This document shows positions 35,387 to 43,378 of a stretch of 64,000 bases of DNA, piece after piece. Every line of letters begins with the position of its first letter. The stretch's first letter is position 1. The notes under the pieces are model-generated. The model had not been told where the DNA came from and did no database searches. It saw only the letters and a list, made by a program, of their open reading frames with translations. The stretch is from Clostridiaceae bacterium AM27-36LB (lineage in GTDB: Bacteria > Bacillota > Clostridia > Lachnospirales > Lachnospiraceae). Both the position numbers and the translations under genes were made by a program. The DNA lies in contig QUJQ01000002.1 in assembly GCA_003480725.1 (NCBI GenBank), positions 440,754-504,753 on the forward strand, read 5' to 3'.

Positions 35387-35409
35387 TGATACTTTTAGTT
35401 TTTTGTCAA
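35381..35409 (-). promoter_or_regulatory. Promoter of Rpn copy 2
   Basis: TTGACA (minus strand, 35404-35409) and TAAAAT (35381-35386) have a 17-base spacer, about 220 bases before the ATG. Confidence 0.75.
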
Positions 35410-35518
35410 TCAGATTTTTCAATCAATCAACCCTTGACATTTTTTTACTTCTTGTTGTTTTAACACTCATAAAACCATGCTGGTTTCTCAGTTCGGAAGA
35501 TGCTCTGCTTAATGTAAT
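35410..35518. other. Non-coding gap between MerR gene and Rpn copy 2 promoter
   Basis: AT-rich, no coding frame. It holds a small hairpin AAACCA-TGC-TGGTTT (35472-35486) followed by four T on the minus strand, a weak candidate terminator for the MATE-MerR transcript. Nothing else seen. Confidence 0.4.
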
Positions 35519-36355
35519 TTATCGATTCATCGCCGTGCAAACCGGCAACCGAATCTCAGTCACAAATTTTTCAGGATCACTGGTCATGCCGTCATCGATC
35601 AATGTGATTTCCTGAGAAAAGCCCGCCGGCATCAGATGCTTCTCCGTCAAAAAGTTAAGAAGCATTTGATAGTACCGTGGTGCTTCTTTATGTCCGCCGC
35701 GGAAGCGGATCGTTGCGCACTCCATGGAAGGCAGCAGCTCTGTCTGCCCGTCATAATGGTCTTCCTCATCCAGGATCAGGAAGACCCAGTCATATACCTC
35801 AAAACTTCCTTCTCTTAAATGTTCTTTAGAAATTCCCACACCGACTTTTCCTAAAAATACCTGTGCCTCCGACTGTCCTTTTTGCATCTGCCGGATAGCG
35901 ATTTCCAGATCCAGATAGGATCTTGGCCGCACCGGATCTCTTAAGAGAACCATACGTGCCTCCGGAAATATTTTCAACTGAATTTCTTCTAATCTGGAGC
36001 ATCTGGCATCTCGGATCTGCTCGATCCGATGATCGATCTTTCGCTCCATAATCTCCAGTTCCCGCTTTTTCTGTTGAATCAGGGCTTTCTGTTTTTCCAA
36101 TTTTTCCTCGATCACATCTGTATCCCGGTTCTGAAGAAACTCAGCGATCTGTGAAAGAGGCAGATCCAATACTCGCAGATATCGAATCGTATTGAGCACT
36201 TCAAACTGCCGGATTCCATAGTAGCGATATCCGGTGTCAGGATCCGTATATTCCGGTGCCAGCAATCCCGCCTGTTCATAATGTCGCAGGGTTCCTGCAC
36301 TGACATGGAACATCTTTGCCACATCACTGATCCAAAATAATTTTTTATCTTCCAT
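35519..36355 (-). CDS. MerR-family regulator with effector-binding domain
   Basis: 278 residues from MEDKKLFWISDVAKMFHVSA. The winged helix motif SAGTLRHYEQAGLLAPEYTD and YRYYG are MerR hallmarks. A long coiled coil (LEKQKALIQQKKRELEIMER) leads to a C-terminal GyrI/BmrR-like ligand domain (SFEVYDWVFLILDEEDHY). The start overlaps the MATE stop by 11 bases. It lies in one operon with the MATE transporter, whose promoter has the elongated spacer used by MerR activators, so a drug-sensing role is likely but inferred. Confidence 0.9.
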   Translation of the reverse strand: MEDKKLFWISDVAKMFHVSAGTLRHYEQAGLLAPEYTDPDTGYRYYGIRQFEVLNTIRYLRVLDLPLSQIAEFLQNRDTDVIEEKLEKQKALIQQKKRELEIMERKIDHRIEQIRDARCSRLEEIQLKIFPEARMVLLRDPVRPRSYLDLEIAIRQMQKGQSEAQVFLGKVGVGISKEHLREGSFEVYDWVFLILDEEDHYDGQTELLPSMECATIRFRGGHKEAPRYYQMLLNFLTEKHLMPAGFSQEITLIDDGMTSDPEKFVTEIRLPVCTAMNR

Positions 36356-37697
36356 TCCGATGTTTTCTCTCCCATCCATGCTTTTCCAGCCATACAAACA
36401 CACTCAGACAAATGATCACGGATAACAGTGATCCACAGGCCGTTGCGATTCCCATAGGAAACAAACTTGCCGGGAACAGCTTAGATGTCAGATACACGCC
36501 CGGAATCCTCACCAGCAAGATAGAGGTAATGTTGTGCAGAAAAGAAAATTCTGATCTTCCATATGCGCAGAAATACCCGCTGAAGCTGAAATGCATACCG
36601 GCAAATACGCAGTCAAAGATATAACCTCGCAGATACTGACCCCCCATCGTCTTCACCACTTCATCTGTTGTAAAAAGTCCTACTACGGGCTCTGCAATAA
36701 ACTGGATTATGATGGATACGATTATGCCAAATCCTACTGCGATCATCAATGCATAGCGAAGGGTTTCCCTGGCCCTATCATATTTTCCAGCACCAATATT
36801 CTGAGCACAGAGTGCTGACACTGTAGAGAGCATGGAAGACGGTACAAGGAATAAAAAGCTGATGATCTTCTCCACAATACCAACAGCTGCGGCCGCACTT
36901 AAACCTCTGCGATTTGCAATAATAGTAATGACAATAAACGCGATCTGGATAAACCCATCCTGCAATGCCACCGGGATACCGATCTGTAACAGCTGTCCCA
37001 TCACGGTTTTCTGCGGGCGCAGGTCACTTTTCTGTAAAGTGATGCCAGACTGCTTCTTTATGATCACAATGAGCGCCAGCACCACACTGAATGCCTGAGA
37101 CATTGTGGTACCAAGTGCTGCTCCCACCGGTCCCAGATGAAAATATCCCATAAACAGATAGTCAAGGACAATATTTACCACACAGGCTACTGCAATAAAA
37201 TACATGGGACTCTTAGAATCTCCCAGTCCGCGAAAAATGGAACTGATCACATTATAAGCAGTGATAAACGGAATCCCGATAAAGCAGATGGTCAGATATA
37301 ATTTCGTTCCATCTACTGCTTCCGCCGGAGTGGACATGACCGACACAATTGGGGATATCAACGTCACCAGCACGACTGCCAGTACGATCGCCAGACCAAG
37401 AAATAAAGTCACCGAATTTCCCACTGTCTGGGAGGCCTTTTTCTTATCACCGCCTCCGATCGCCTGCGCAATGATGACTGTTGACCCCATGGCAAGTCCT
37501 ACGATCATGACCGTGATCATATGCATAACCTGACTTCCAATGGATACTGCAGTAGTGCTTGCCACACCTTCAAACTGACCAATAATGAACAAATCTGCCA
37601 TACCATACAGAGTCTGTAAAAAATAAGACAACAGATAAGGCAGAGAAAAATACACAATATTTTCAAATACACTTCCAGATGTAAGATTTCTTTCCAT
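36345..37697 (-). CDS. MATE-family multidrug/sodium antiporter
   Basis: 450 residues and about twelve hydrophobic segments, beginning LTSGSVFENIVYFSLPYLLS. It shows the MATE pattern of two six-helix halves, with MADLFIIGQFEGV in helix 1-2 and AICAQNIGAGKYDRARETLR-type sequence (ALCAQNIGAGKYDRARE) in the second half. It exports cationic drugs or metabolites using Na+ or H+ gradients. AAGGAG lies about 14 bases before the ATG, an unusually long distance. Co-transcribed with the MerR gene. Confidence 0.93.
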   Translation of the reverse strand: MERNLTSGSVFENIVYFSLPYLLSYFLQTLYGMADLFIIGQFEGVASTTAVSIGSQVMHMITVMIVGLAMGSTVIIAQAIGGGDKKKASQTVGNSVTLFLGLAIVLAVVLVTLISPIVSVMSTPAEAVDGTKLYLTICFIGIPFITAYNVISSIFRGLGDSKSPMYFIAVACVVNIVLDYLFMGYFHLGPVGAALGTTMSQAFSVVLALIVIIKKQSGITLQKSDLRPQKTVMGQLLQIGIPVALQDGFIQIAFIVITIIANRRGLSAAAAVGIVEKIISFLFLVPSSMLSTVSALCAQNIGAGKYDRARETLRYALMIAVGFGIIVSIIIQFIAEPVVGLFTTDEVVKTMGGQYLRGYIFDCVFAGMHFSFSGYFCAYGRSEFSFLHNITSILLVRIPGVYLTSKLFPASLFPMGIATACGSLLSVIICLSVFVWLEKHGWERKHRNGR

Positions 37698-37730
37698 AAA
37701 AATACAAAAGACTCCTTTCTTCCGTTCCCG

Positions 37731-37761
37731 ATTTTAAACCCTACATCTATTATAAAGTCAA
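37731..37761 (-). promoter_or_regulatory. MerR-type promoter of the MATE operon (19-bp spacer)
   Basis: TTGACT (minus strand, 37756-37761) and TAAAAT (37731-37736) are 19 bases apart. The over-long spacer is the hallmark of MerR-activated promoters. The -35 overlaps the end of the Nudix gene. A clear dyad in the spacer was not found. Confidence 0.6.
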
Positions 37762-38313
37762 TGCTTTCTTACAGAGTTTAGAATAAATATGTTCCACAAA
37801 CCAAGGTTCCGTAGATTTTTCCCCGATCTCTTCCACCAGGATCCATGCAACCGCACTGTTTTCATCCGGCTTTTTACGTATTGGTTTCCTGGGATCTGCT
37901 TCCATAAGATAGGTAACGTTCAGATGAAGATGAGAGGACACATACATTCCACGCTTCCAGTGACCATCCACAGTCAGAATCTCCAGTGAAACCGGTGCCT
38001 CCTGTAGTGGTGTGACCTGTAAAAGCCCGCTTTCTTCCTCCACTTCCCGGATCGCCACTTTCTGAAGATTCCATTCCCCGTCCGCATGACCACCCAGCCA
38101 TGCCCAGGAGTTATAAATATTGTGGTAAGCCATGAGCACATGCTTCCGATCCGGGCTTACCACCCATGCTGATGCAGTCAGATGCGCTGTCTCATTGGCT
38201 CTGGTCACAATATCCATTCCACTTCTGATCCATTGAATCAACAATTCCCGGTCTTTCTCTTCCTGCTCATTACAGGGCTTATACGCTTCTATCTGTTTTA
38301 ACAACCGTTCCAT
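37750..38313 (-). CDS. Nudix hydrolase
   Basis: 187 residues from MERLLKQIEAYKPCNEQEEK. The Nudix box is GGHADGEWNLQKVAIREVEE followed by ESGL; one residue more than the canonical spacing lies between the first Glu and REVEEE. A preceding helical segment and LTASAWVVSPDRKHVLMAYH are typical of a Firmicute Nudix group of unknown substrate. GGGAGATACAG supports this ATG over one 14 codons upstream. It is divergent from bioY. Confidence 0.86.
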   Translation of the reverse strand: MERLLKQIEAYKPCNEQEEKDRELLIQWIRSGMDIVTRANETAHLTASAWVVSPDRKHVLMAYHNIYNSWAWLGGHADGEWNLQKVAIREVEEESGLLQVTPLQEAPVSLEILTVDGHWKRGMYVSSHLHLNVTYLMEADPRKPIRKKPDENSAVAWILVEEIGEKSTEPWFVEHIYSKLCKKALTL

Positions 38314-38444
38314 CTGTATCTCCCATCCTTCTATACCAATCAGTAAAGCCTGCATTTCATCTCATTCTTCTCTGAATATATCGCAGTCTCCCTGGCTCCG
38401 TCAAGCAACAACTTCTATCATTCTGAACACCACCGTCATTGCAT

Positions 38445-38475
38445 TTGTTAACTATATATATTTTTTAGTTGACAC
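38445..38475 (+). promoter_or_regulatory. BirA operator of the biotin operon
   Basis: TTGTTAAC, 15 bases, GTTGACAC: a match to the bifunctional BirA operator with its 15-base spacing. Its right half contains the -35 of the bioY promoter, so biotinyl-AMP-bound BirA would block RNA polymerase. Confidence 0.85.
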
Positions 38476-38497
38476 ATTATTTTTTATCTTTTATAAT
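38469..38497 (+). promoter_or_regulatory. Perfect consensus promoter of bioYBDA
   Basis: TTGACA (38469-38474), 17 bases, TATAAT (38492-38497), with both hexamers exact. Transcription would begin about 25 bases before the bioY ATG. Confidence 0.9.
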
Positions 38498-38528
38498 TGT
38501 GAACCGTAATGATTCAGGAGGTTTACAA

Positions 38529-39068
38529 ATGACAAAAACAAAATCTATCATCTATTGCGGACTGTTCACCGCCCTGATTGCAGTGGGCGCATTTATCAAG
38601 ATTCCCATTCCGGTAGTTCCCTTTACCCTGCAATATTTATTTACGATGCTGGCTGGTCTTCTGCTTGGTTCCCGCAGAGGCTCCCTGTCCGTAATCGCTT
38701 ATGTAATTCTTGGACTGGCAGGACTTCCCATCTTCAGCGAAGGCGGCGGTCTGTGGTATATCTTCAAACCAAGTTTTGGTTATCTGATCGGATTCTGTGC
38801 CGGAACTTTTTTAACCGGATATCTGGCTGAACATATGAAAAAGAAAACCGTTCTTCACTATCTTGCAGCTAACCTGGCAGGACTTCTGGTAGTCTATGCA
38901 TGCGGCATGATCTACTATTATGTAATCTGCAATTATGTAATCAACACACCAATCGGTGTATGGCCGTTGTTCCTGTACTGCTTTATCCTGGCAGTTCCAG
39001 GCGACATTGCCTTAAGCATCCTTGGCGCAATTCTGGTAAAGCGGATCAAACCAGTGCTGAAGCTGTAA
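38529..39068 (+). CDS. bioY: Biotin ECF transporter substrate-binding protein BioY
   Basis: Membrane S-component that captures biotin for an energy-coupling-factor transporter. From MTKTKSIIYCGLFTALIAVG it has 179 residues and about six helices. KIPIPVVPFTLQYLFTMLAG and GLLLGSRRGSLSVIAYVILG are BioY signatures. CAGGAGGTTTACAA precedes the ATG. The ECF ATPases and EcfT are not in the window and are presumably shared. First gene of bioY-bioB-bioD-bioA under BirA control. Confidence 0.95.
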   Translation: MTKTKSIIYCGLFTALIAVGAFIKIPIPVVPFTLQYLFTMLAGLLLGSRRGSLSVIAYVILGLAGLPIFSEGGGLWYIFKPSFGYLIGFCAGTFLTGYLAEHMKKKTVLHYLAANLAGLLVVYACGMIYYYVICNYVINTPIGVWPLFLYCFILAVPGDIALSILGAILVKRIKPVLKL

Positions 39069-39145
39069 AATAAAGACCGCCACATCCTCAACATGATTAT
39101 TCAAAATACTATTTTATATCTATGACACATAAGGAGACCAATTTT

Positions 39146-40129
39146 ATGAACGTACTGACTTTAGCCCAGGAGATCATCGACGGAAAAAGACTGACCCGCG
39201 AGGATGATCTGTCCTTCTTCCTCACCTGTGATCTTGACGATTTATGTAAAGGAGCTGATCAGATCCGTGAAGCACGGATTGGCAATAAAGTAGACCTTTG
39301 CTCCATCATCAACGGCCGCAGCGGCCGCTGTCCGGAAGACTGTAAATACTGCGCACAATCTGCCCATCATCACACTAATTGCGAAGTCTATGATTTTCTT
39401 CCGGAAGAAAAGATCGTGGAGCTGTGCAAGCTCAATGAGTCCGAAGGCGTGGATCGCTTTTCCATTGTAACTGCTGGAAAAGCACTGACAGGGAAAGAAT
39501 TCGACAAAGCGATCCATGCTTACGAGACCATGAAGAAGGAATGTAAGATCGATCTGTGCGCTTCCATGGGATTTCTCTCTGCTGATCAGCTTCATCGGCT
39601 CCACGAGGCAGGCGTGACCAGTTATCACCATAATATTGAGACTTCCCGCCGGAATTTCCCGAATATCTGTACCACACATACTTATGATATGAAGATCGAG
39701 ACTTTGAAAAAAGTCAAAGCAGAAGGTATGTGTGCCTGTTCCGGAGGTATCATCGGTATGGGCGAGACATGGGAAGATCGCCTGGATATGGCTATCAGCC
39801 TGGCAGAACTTGGAATTGATTCCATTCCCATCAATGCACTGATGCCGATTCCAGGAACCCCTCTGGAAAATCTGCCTCGTTTATCTGAGGAAGATATTTT
39901 ACGTACCATCGCATTATTCCGTTATATCAATCCCGATGCCAATATCCGTCTGGCTGCAGGCCGTGCTCTTCTGACCAACGACGGTGAAATTGCCTTCAAG
40001 TCCGGGGCTTCTGCTACCATTACCGGAAATATGCTGACAACGGTTGCCTGTGCCACCATCCGAAGTGATCGTCAGATGCTCACGGATCTTGGCCGCGATG
40101 TAACACCGGATTACTGGAAGGAGGCATAA
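39146..40129 (+). CDS. bioB: Biotin synthase
   Basis: Radical-SAM enzyme that inserts sulfur into dethiobiotin. 327 residues from MNVLTLAQEIIDGKRLTRED. The cluster-binding motif GRCPEDCKYCAQSAHH and later conserved blocks (YHHNIETSRRNFP, NALMPIPGTPLE) are complete. AAGGAG lies nine bases before the ATG. Its stop is four bases before bioD. Confidence 0.96.
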   Translation: MNVLTLAQEIIDGKRLTREDDLSFFLTCDLDDLCKGADQIREARIGNKVDLCSIINGRSGRCPEDCKYCAQSAHHHTNCEVYDFLPEEKIVELCKLNESEGVDRFSIVTAGKALTGKEFDKAIHAYETMKKECKIDLCASMGFLSADQLHRLHEAGVTSYHHNIETSRRNFPNICTTHTYDMKIETLKKVKAEGMCACSGGIIGMGETWEDRLDMAISLAELGIDSIPINALMPIPGTPLENLPRLSEEDILRTIALFRYINPDANIRLAAGRALLTNDGEIAFKSGASATITGNMLTTVACATIRSDRQMLTDLGRDVTPDYWKEA

Positions 40130-40133
40130 AGCC

Positions 40134-40829
40134 ATGAGCAAAGCGCTCTTTATTACAGGTACCGGTACAGACACCGGAAAGACCTATATTACCGGTCTGA
40201 TCACTAAAAAACTGGCAGAAGTCGGTCTACATCCGGCCTACTACAAAGCTGCCATGAGTGGAAATGACCGCAGAGCAGACGGCTCTCTGATTCCCGGAGA
40301 TGCACTCTGTGTACAGACTATGTCCGGCATCACTCAGCGACTGGAAGATATGTGTCCTTATGTATATGAGCATGCTTACTCTCCTCATCTGGCTTCCCGG
40401 CTGGAAGGACATCCGGTTCAGATGAATGTAGTAAAAAAGGGATTTGCTCAGGTCTGTAAAAACTATGATTATGTGACCGTTGAAGGCAGCGGCGGTATCC
40501 TATGCCCCATCTGCTTTGACGAAGCCAAGATCCAGCTGGAAGATGTAGTAAAAGAACTTCATCTTTCCAGCATTCTGGTCGCTGATGCAGGTCTTGGAAC
40601 CATCAACAGTGTAGTGCTGACTGTTGAATATATGAAAGCACATGATCTTCCTCTCAAGGGAATGATCTTTAATCACTGCCACCCAGGCAATGTAATGGAG
40701 GAAGACAACATTTTTATGTGTGAGCATATGACCGGTCTTCCCACTCTTGCAAGAGTCTGTGATGGCGATACTTCTCTTTCCATAGATGCTGCGACACTCA
40801 GTGAACTTTATGACGAGGTAACATTATGA
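40134..40829 (+). CDS. bioD: Dethiobiotin synthetase
   Basis: ATP-dependent ring closure of diaminopelargonic acid to dethiobiotin. The 231 residues have the P-loop GTGTDTGKTYITGL, the substrate loop YKAAMSG and VEGSGGILCPI. Its ribosome site AAGGAGG lies in the end of bioB. The stop overlaps the bioA start (ATGA). Confidence 0.95.
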   Translation: MSKALFITGTGTDTGKTYITGLITKKLAEVGLHPAYYKAAMSGNDRRADGSLIPGDALCVQTMSGITQRLEDMCPYVYEHAYSPHLASRLEGHPVQMNVVKKGFAQVCKNYDYVTVEGSGGILCPICFDEAKIQLEDVVKELHLSSILVADAGLGTINSVVLTVEYMKAHDLPLKGMIFNHCHPGNVMEEDNIFMCEHMTGLPTLARVCDGDTSLSIDAATLSELYDEVTL

Positions 40830-42013
40830 TCTGGTATCCTTACGAACAAATGAAAACCATGAAGGCTCCTTATAAAATTGTTGATGCTGATGGAGTCTAT
40901 CTCTATACTGAGGATCAGAAGCTGATTGATTCTGTCTCCTCCTGGTGGTGCATGATCCACGGATACAAACATCCGGAACTGACTGCTGCCATCAAGGAAC
41001 AGGCAGATCATTTCTGCCATGTGATGCTTGGTGGCCTGACCCATGAGCCGGTACAGAAGCTGACCCAAAAGCTGGAAAGCTTTCTGCCGGGTGACTTAAA
41101 CTACTGTTTTTACTCCGACTCCGGCAGTGTAGCTGTGGAAGTCTCCCTGAAAATGGCGCTTCAGTACAACACTAACCAGGGCAGAAAACGTCCGCTGGTA
41201 TTAGCTTTGGAACATGCCTACCACGGAGATACCTTCAAAGCTATGGAAGTAGGGGATGATGAAGATTATCATTTCGCATTTGATAAAAAAGAAGGTGTGA
41301 TCCATATTCCAACTGAGATTCCTGCACTGGAAGAGGCCTTTGCAAACTATCACGATCAGCTGAACTGCTTTATCGTAGAGCCACTGCTGCAGGGTGCCGG
41401 AGGCATGCGGATGTATGATATTTCTTTTCTCAAACGTGCCCGTGAATTATGCAGCGAATACGATGTACTTCTGATCTTTGATGAGGTTGCCACTGGATTT
41501 GGAAGAACTGGTTATCGATTTGTTGCAGACGAAGTTCTGCCGGATATTCTGGTTCTGGGGAAAGCCCTGACCGGCGGCTACCTTGGACATGCTGTAACTG
41601 TTGCCAGTCAGAAAGTCTTTGATGCCTTTTACAGTGACGATGACCGGAAAGCACTGATGCACGGCCCAACCTTTATGGGAAATCCACTGGCCTGTGCCGT
41701 TGCCTTAAAAGGAATTGAGATTTTTGAACGGGAAGATTATATGAGCAAGATCCATCGGATCACCGAGATTTCCCATCGGGAAATGGATGGTTTTACCGAT
41801 CCGAGAATCCGTGAGGTCCGCATCATGGGCGGATGCACCTGTATGGATGTCTACGATCCGTCAACACTGGAAGGATTCCAGCAGTTTGCTTACGAACGAG
41901 GCGTCTTCAGCCGTCCATTTCTGACCTGCATGTACACTATGATGCCTTACATTATCAAAGAAGAAGAATTGATTCAGATCTATGACGTTATGAAAGAATG
42001 GTTCCGGAGGTAA
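40826..42013 (+). CDS. bioA: Adenosylmethionine-8-amino-7-oxononanoate aminotransferase
   Basis: PLP enzyme that converts 8-amino-7-oxononanoate to diaminopelargonic acid, with SAM as amino donor. The 395 residues show SSWWCMIHGYKHPEL, YSDSGSVAVEVSLKMALQY, the PLP aspartate in LIFDEVATGFGRTG and the lysine in LVLGKALTGGYL. It is the last gene of the operon; its end forms the terminator stem. bioF and pimelate genes are absent from the window, so the cell may use an imported precursor or encode them elsewhere. Confidence 0.95.
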   Translation: MIWYPYEQMKTMKAPYKIVDADGVYLYTEDQKLIDSVSSWWCMIHGYKHPELTAAIKEQADHFCHVMLGGLTHEPVQKLTQKLESFLPGDLNYCFYSDSGSVAVEVSLKMALQYNTNQGRKRPLVLALEHAYHGDTFKAMEVGDDEDYHFAFDKKEGVIHIPTEIPALEEAFANYHDQLNCFIVEPLLQGAGGMRMYDISFLKRARELCSEYDVLLIFDEVATGFGRTGYRFVADEVLPDILVLGKALTGGYLGHAVTVASQKVFDAFYSDDDRKALMHGPTFMGNPLACAVALKGIEIFEREDYMSKIHRITEISHREMDGFTDPRIREVRIMGGCTCMDVYDPSTLEGFQQFAYERGVFSRPFLTCMYTMMPYIIKEEELIQIYDVMKEWFRR

Positions 42014-42030
42014 TCCCCGGAACCATTTTC
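41997..42030 (+). terminator. Bidirectional terminator between bioA and the HAD gene
   Basis: AATGGTTCCGG (41997-42007) pairs perfectly with CCGGAACCATT (42017-42027) across a nine-base loop that contains the bioA stop. It also lies just past the stop of the convergent thiamine operon. Confidence 0.82.
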
Positions 42031-42036
42031 AACTCT

Positions 42037-42726
42037 TTATTCTGCTGTTTTCCAGTCCAGGATGGACTCGTCGGTCAGCTGTTTCAACTGTTCCCAACAC
42101 TCGTTCCACATGCGATCACGTTCTTCCTGATCATCCGGCTCATGGCAATAAGTCACACTGCCGTCATAGATACCAACCACATAGAATCCAGCCTCTTTTG
42201 CCGTCTGCGCTGCATAAAGAGCATCCTCATAAACTGCTGTCTCTGACGGTTCCGCGCCCATGCGCCTGATGGATTCCAGATACACATCTGGCTGACGTTT
42301 TCCTGCTCCTACGGTCTCACAGGACAACAGGAATTCAAAATCCTCCCTGACACCCAGACGGGACAGGCATGCTTCCATCAGCGGTTCTGCAGTAGCGGAT
42401 GCCACACACATACGCACGCCTCTGTCTCTCAGCCTGGTCAGATACTCCTTTACGCCTGCCTTCAATGGGATGTCACTGCGATAATGTTCATCCATCATGG
42501 CATTCATATCATCTGCCACCTGCTCCGGCGTTCCCTGAAGTCCAAATTCACGGATAAACAAAGCTGCTGATTCCGTCATAGTCATGGGCTTGATCTTCTC
42601 CAGAATATCCTTTGGTGGATTCAGGACCCCATGAGTCTCCAGATATTCTCCTGCCAGACGTTTCCAGTATCCCATAGAATCCACCAGGGTCCCATCCATG
42701 TCAAAGATTGCGTATTTTTTATTCAT
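42037..42726 (-). CDS. HAD-family phosphatase in the thiamine operon
   Basis: 229-residue HAD hydrolase with motif I IFDMDGTLVDSM, motif II VASATAE, the lysine in GAGKRQPDVYLE and motif IV VYEDALYAAQTAKEAG; the class is beta-phosphoglucomutase-like. Its start overlaps thiE by eight bases, so it belongs to the riboswitch-controlled thiamine operon. A role on a thiamine or pyrimidine phosphate, for example as a thiamine-monophosphate phosphatase, is inference from position; a general sugar phosphatase is the alternative. Confidence 0.85.
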   Translation of the reverse strand: MNKKYAIFDMDGTLVDSMGYWKRLAGEYLETHGVLNPPKDILEKIKPMTMTESAALFIREFGLQGTPEQVADDMNAMMDEHYRSDIPLKAGVKEYLTRLRDRGVRMCVASATAEPLMEACLSRLGVREDFEFLLSCETVGAGKRQPDVYLESIRRMGAEPSETAVYEDALYAAQTAKEAGFYVVGIYDGSVTYCHEPDDQEERDRMWNECWEQLKQLTDESILDWKTAE

Positions 42727-43378
42727 GTTCCACCATTTTCTGTGCCAGCACTTTCAGCTCTCTGGTCGCCTGACCTGGATCCTTGGCTGCAAAGATGGCA
42801 GATACCACCGCTACACCGTCTACTCCGCTGCCTGCAAGCTCCATCAGATTGGATGCATTGATTCCTCCAATGGCTACCACCGGAATGCTTACAGAACTGC
42901 TGATCTCCTGCAGCTTCTCCAGCGACAGATTTCTGGCGTTTTTCTTGGTGCTTGTGCCAAATACTGCACCAACTCCAATATAGTCTGCACCGGCTTTTTC
43001 TGCTGCCTGTGCTTCTTCTACTGTTCCTGCGGAGATTCCCAGAATCTTATCCGGTCCGATCATCGCACGGATGTCGCGTCCTTTGATATCAGATTGTCCT
43101 ACATGAACACCATCTGCATCAATGTCCATGGCGATCTCTACACTGTCATTGACTACATAAGGTACTCTGTAAGAGGCACACAGCTCTTTCAGTGCCTCTG
43201 CCTCCTGTTCAAAGGTATTTTCATCCAGATCTTTTTCACGGATCTGCAGAAATGTCGCACCATTTTCCAGTACTTTTCTGCATACATCTGTCAGTCCTTC
43301 TCCATCCTTCAGCCACATACGGTCAGTGACTGCATACAGCAGCATGGAATTCTGTATCTCTTCTTTAGAAAATTTCAT
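42719..43378 (-). CDS. thiE: Thiamine-phosphate synthase
   Basis: Couples hydroxymethylpyrimidine diphosphate and thiazole phosphate to thiamine phosphate. The 219-residue TIM barrel contains LLYAVTDRMW, ATFLQIREKDLDENTF, DGVHVGQSDI, YIGVGAVFGTSTKKNA and PVVAIGGINASN, all family signatures. It overlaps thiM by 14 bases and the HAD gene by eight, indicating tight coupling. Confidence 0.96.
   Translation of the reverse strand: MKFSKEEIQNSMLLYAVTDRMWLKDGEGLTDVCRKVLENGATFLQIREKDLDENTFEQEAEALKELCASYRVPYVVNDSVEIAMDIDADGVHVGQSDIKGRDIRAMIGPDKILGISAGTVEEAQAAEKAGADYIGVGAVFGTSTKKNARNLSLEKLQEISSSVSIPVVAIGGINASNLMELAGSGVDGVAVVSAIFAAKDPGQATRELKVLAQKMVEHE

Larger units (their letters stand above)
34180..35409 (-). 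repeat. Duplicated Rpn cassette, copy 2 (promoter to stop)
   Basis: Counterpart of 31679-32876 in the same orientation, with the lipoprotein gene between the two. The leader of copy 2 contains roughly 75-80 extra bases, placed inside the loop of the 3:4 stem. Flanks outside the unit are unrelated to those of copy 1. Confidence 0.85.
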
